From: Candidatus Altarchaeales archaeon WOR_SM1_86-2
GTDB lineage: Archaea > Altiarchaeota > Altiarchaeia > IMC4 > MCBC01
Direction: 5' to 3'
Assembly: GCA_001723855.1 (NCBI GenBank)
Contig: MCBC01000075.1
Location: forward strand, 1-23,942
Length of the DNA: 23,942 bases
Every line of letters starts with the position of its first letter. Position 1 is the stretch's first letter. Shown here one piece after another: positions 23,032 to 23,942 of the stretch. The notes beneath the pieces are model-generated. The model saw only the letters and a list, made by a program, of their open reading frames with translations, ran no database searches and was not told the DNA's origin. Position numbers and translations under genes: made by a program.

Positions 23032-23127
23032 TGGGACCGTCGAGATTCGAACTCGAGTCTATGGCTTTTTTGCAAAAGGATGGGTTGTCCCAAAGCCACA
23101 AGGATTACCAAACTACCCTACGGTCCC
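23032..23127 (-). tRNA. tRNA-Pro (TGG) with a 22-nt intron
   Basis: On the minus strand the acceptor GGGACCG pairs with CGGTCCC, with discriminator A at 23032. The anticodon stem GTGGC/GCCAT (one G-T pair) closes loop TTTGGG-A, giving anticodon TGG. The T-arm is TCGAG-TTCGAAT-CTCGA. The intron is 23088-23067, 22 nt, between positions 37 and 38. That is short for an archaeal intron but still compatible with splicing endonuclease recognition. Exons are 39 and 35 nt. CCA is not encoded. Confidence 0.93.
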
Positions 23128-23164
23128 AAGTTTATTATTCTTATTGATTTTCAAAAATAAAAAA

Positions 23165-23314
23165 CAACCTTCAGAAAGGTTGATCATCAGGTGCTATTTC
23201 GCTACGCTCAATAGCACTCGGAACAAAGTATTTAAACAGAAAAAACCATATAGTTTGTAGGAAAATAACTTTTAGGGTCGTGACCCTAGAAAACATACGG
23301 TTTGTAATTACAAA
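23165..23314. repeat. Cluster of inverted repeats downstream of the CBS gene
   Basis: Four symmetric elements lie in 150 nt: a 7-bp stem with 4-nt loop (23165-23182), an 8-bp stem with 11-nt loop (23191-23217), a 7-bp stem with GT loop (23273-23288) and a perfect 14-bp palindrome TTTGTAATTACAAA (23301-23314). Two direct copies of CATAYRGTTTGTA (23247-23259 and 23294-23306) flank the third. There is no gene here. It could be the 3' UTR and terminator of the CBS gene or a small palindromic element. Confidence 0.7.
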
Positions 23315-23331
23315 AAAAAAGATTAGAATTA

Positions 23332-23739
23332 TTATCTCTTCCCGACAGCAGCCTTTATTATATCGCTTGCGCACAATATCCCGATGGGTCTGTCGCTTGC
23401 GCCAATATGTGCGGATGAGAGCACGATCAACCTGTGTATCTTCTCCTTTTTCATTGTTTCTGCAGCATGCTTCAATGTATCTTCCGGGTCTATGGTTTTG
23501 ACAAATGATGACATTATATCTTCGGCAGTTAGTTTATCCCAATTTTCATCAAACGCTTTTACGATATCTATCTCTGAAATTATGCCCATTATCTCACCAT
23601 TGGGGGCAGTAACACCAACGCCCTCGATATCCTCATCAACCAGGATTTCAGCCGCATCCCTTACAGGCGCGTCCATTTGAACTGTTATAACCCCGCGGGT
23701 CATAACATCCCTGACCTTTACATTCTCTATACCTTTCAT
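23332..23739 (-). CDS. Two-CBS-domain protein
   Basis: A 135-residue protein made of a CBS pair. The first domain is VRDVMTRGVITVQMDAPVRDAAEILVDEDIEGVGV...GEIMGIISEIDIVKAF. The second is AEDIMSSFVKTIDPEDTLKHAAETMKKEKIHRLIVL...RPIGILCASDIIKA. The pair forms a Bateman module that binds adenosyl nucleotides (AMP, ATP, SAM) or sometimes metal-linked ligands, as an energy or redox sensor. With no fused catalytic domain, it presumably regulates another protein in trans. It lies 11 nt downstream of the L40e gene on the same strand, so the two are probably co-transcribed. Confidence 0.94.
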   Translation of the reverse strand: MKGIENVKVRDVMTRGVITVQMDAPVRDAAEILVDEDIEGVGVTAPNGEIMGIISEIDIVKAFDENWDKLTAEDIMSSFVKTIDPEDTLKHAAETMKKEKIHRLIVLSSAHIGASDRPIGILCASDIIKAAVGKR

Positions 23740-23750
23740 TTTTTCTAAAA

Positions 23751-23906
23751 TTATCCTGCCTCAGCAGCCCTCTTTTTATTCTTCCGCCTGATCTTGTTCA
23801 CCTTCCCGCATCTGCGGCATATCGTTGCCCCAAGTGGGTTTCTCGCACCGCACTTCATGCACACGCCCTTAAACAGTCTTGCTTCTGCCTCTGGAAATCT
23901 TGCCAT
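23751..23906 (-). CDS. rpl40e: 50S ribosomal protein L40e
   Basis: A 51-residue protein beginning [20 protein letters not shown] and ending [10 protein letters not shown]. It carries the zinc ribbon CMKC...CRRC (Cys 16, 19, 30 and 33) and the basic tail of archaeal L40e. Length and sequence match the family end to end. The ATG at 23906 is followed directly by the conserved AR-F start. The promoter probably lies at the window edge. Confidence 0.96.
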   Translation of the reverse strand: MARFPEAEARLFKGVCMKCGARNPLGATICRRCGKVNKIRRKNKKRAAEAG

Positions 23907-23942
23907 TTCTTAATATTATTTTATTCTTTTAAAATAAAAAAG

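Noticed and set aside
22694..23127. tRNA-Pro as an integration site for the 18.9-22.9 kb island
   Set aside because: No copy of the tRNA 3' end was seen near 18.8-18.9 kb and there is no integrase gene in the window.
23171..23374. 67-codon minus-strand frame after the CBS gene
   Set aside because: It overlaps the CBS gene end and crosses the stacked inverted repeats; the product has no domain and is best explained by A+T-rich chance openness.
1..23942. CRISPR array
   Set aside because: No series of regularly spaced identical repeats of 23-40 nt was found; the repeats present are single tandem or inverted pairs.

Overview
The window is archaeal. Evidence: tRNA-Tyr and tRNA-Pro genes with introns at the canonical 37/38 position, ribosomal protein L40e, TATA boxes about 27-30 nt upstream of start codons with almost no leader, an AbrB-PhoU phosphate regulator, and A+T-rich intergenic DNA. 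The gene mix (Tup tungstate transporter, PiT phosphate transporter, Nif3, DHH phosphoesterase) fits a euryarchaeon of the methanogen/methanotroph/alkane-oxidiser kind. I cannot name the genus.

Layout. 1-2114 is a decaying left edge: the end of an unidentified gene, a frameshifted transposase fragment, a small Lrp/AsnC sensor-domain gene, tRNA-Tyr, a broken DUF47 (PhoU-like) gene and the first codons of a lost metallophosphoesterase. 2135-8359 is a run of genes all on the minus strand: a frameshifted site-2 (M50) protease with an N-terminal zinc ribbon, two proteins sharing an unrecognised domain, a small membrane protein, two secreted Ig-like proteins and a TIGR04222-like membrane protein. 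Three of these end in exactly GGCGCE and three begin with a common NIMYxLYG motif. This cluster is the best candidate for an undescribed system.

8475-12626 holds a broken metallophosphoesterase, a ModE-type regulator, tupABC for tungstate import, and a second 3' remnant of the metallophosphoesterase. The 5' remnant near 2071 and the 3' remnant near 12468 mean that the membrane cluster and the tup operon are each bounded by imperfect direct repeats of the two ends of that one gene. 12704-15699 is the phosphate block: AbrB-PhoU regulator, then DUF47 and PiT in the opposite direction. The intact DUF47 is a paralogue of the broken one at 1279.

15720-18844 carries a DHH phosphoesterase, a YwgA/Panacea-like protein, an acylphosphatase-domain fusion and Nif3. 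18889-22918 looks like a small defence or stress island: a PD-(D/E)XK-like plus Mrr_N nuclease candidate, a TPR-AAA ATPase 25 nt after it, a PIN toxin with a small overlapping partner, and an orphan HicB. The right end has tRNA-Pro, a region of stacked inverted repeats, a two-CBS-domain protein and L40e.

In function, the middle of the window is oxyanion homeostasis (tungstate and phosphate) with its regulators. The left cluster looks like an envelope-associated system of Cys/Gly-tailed membrane proteins with its own intramembrane protease, which is now frameshifted in this sequence.
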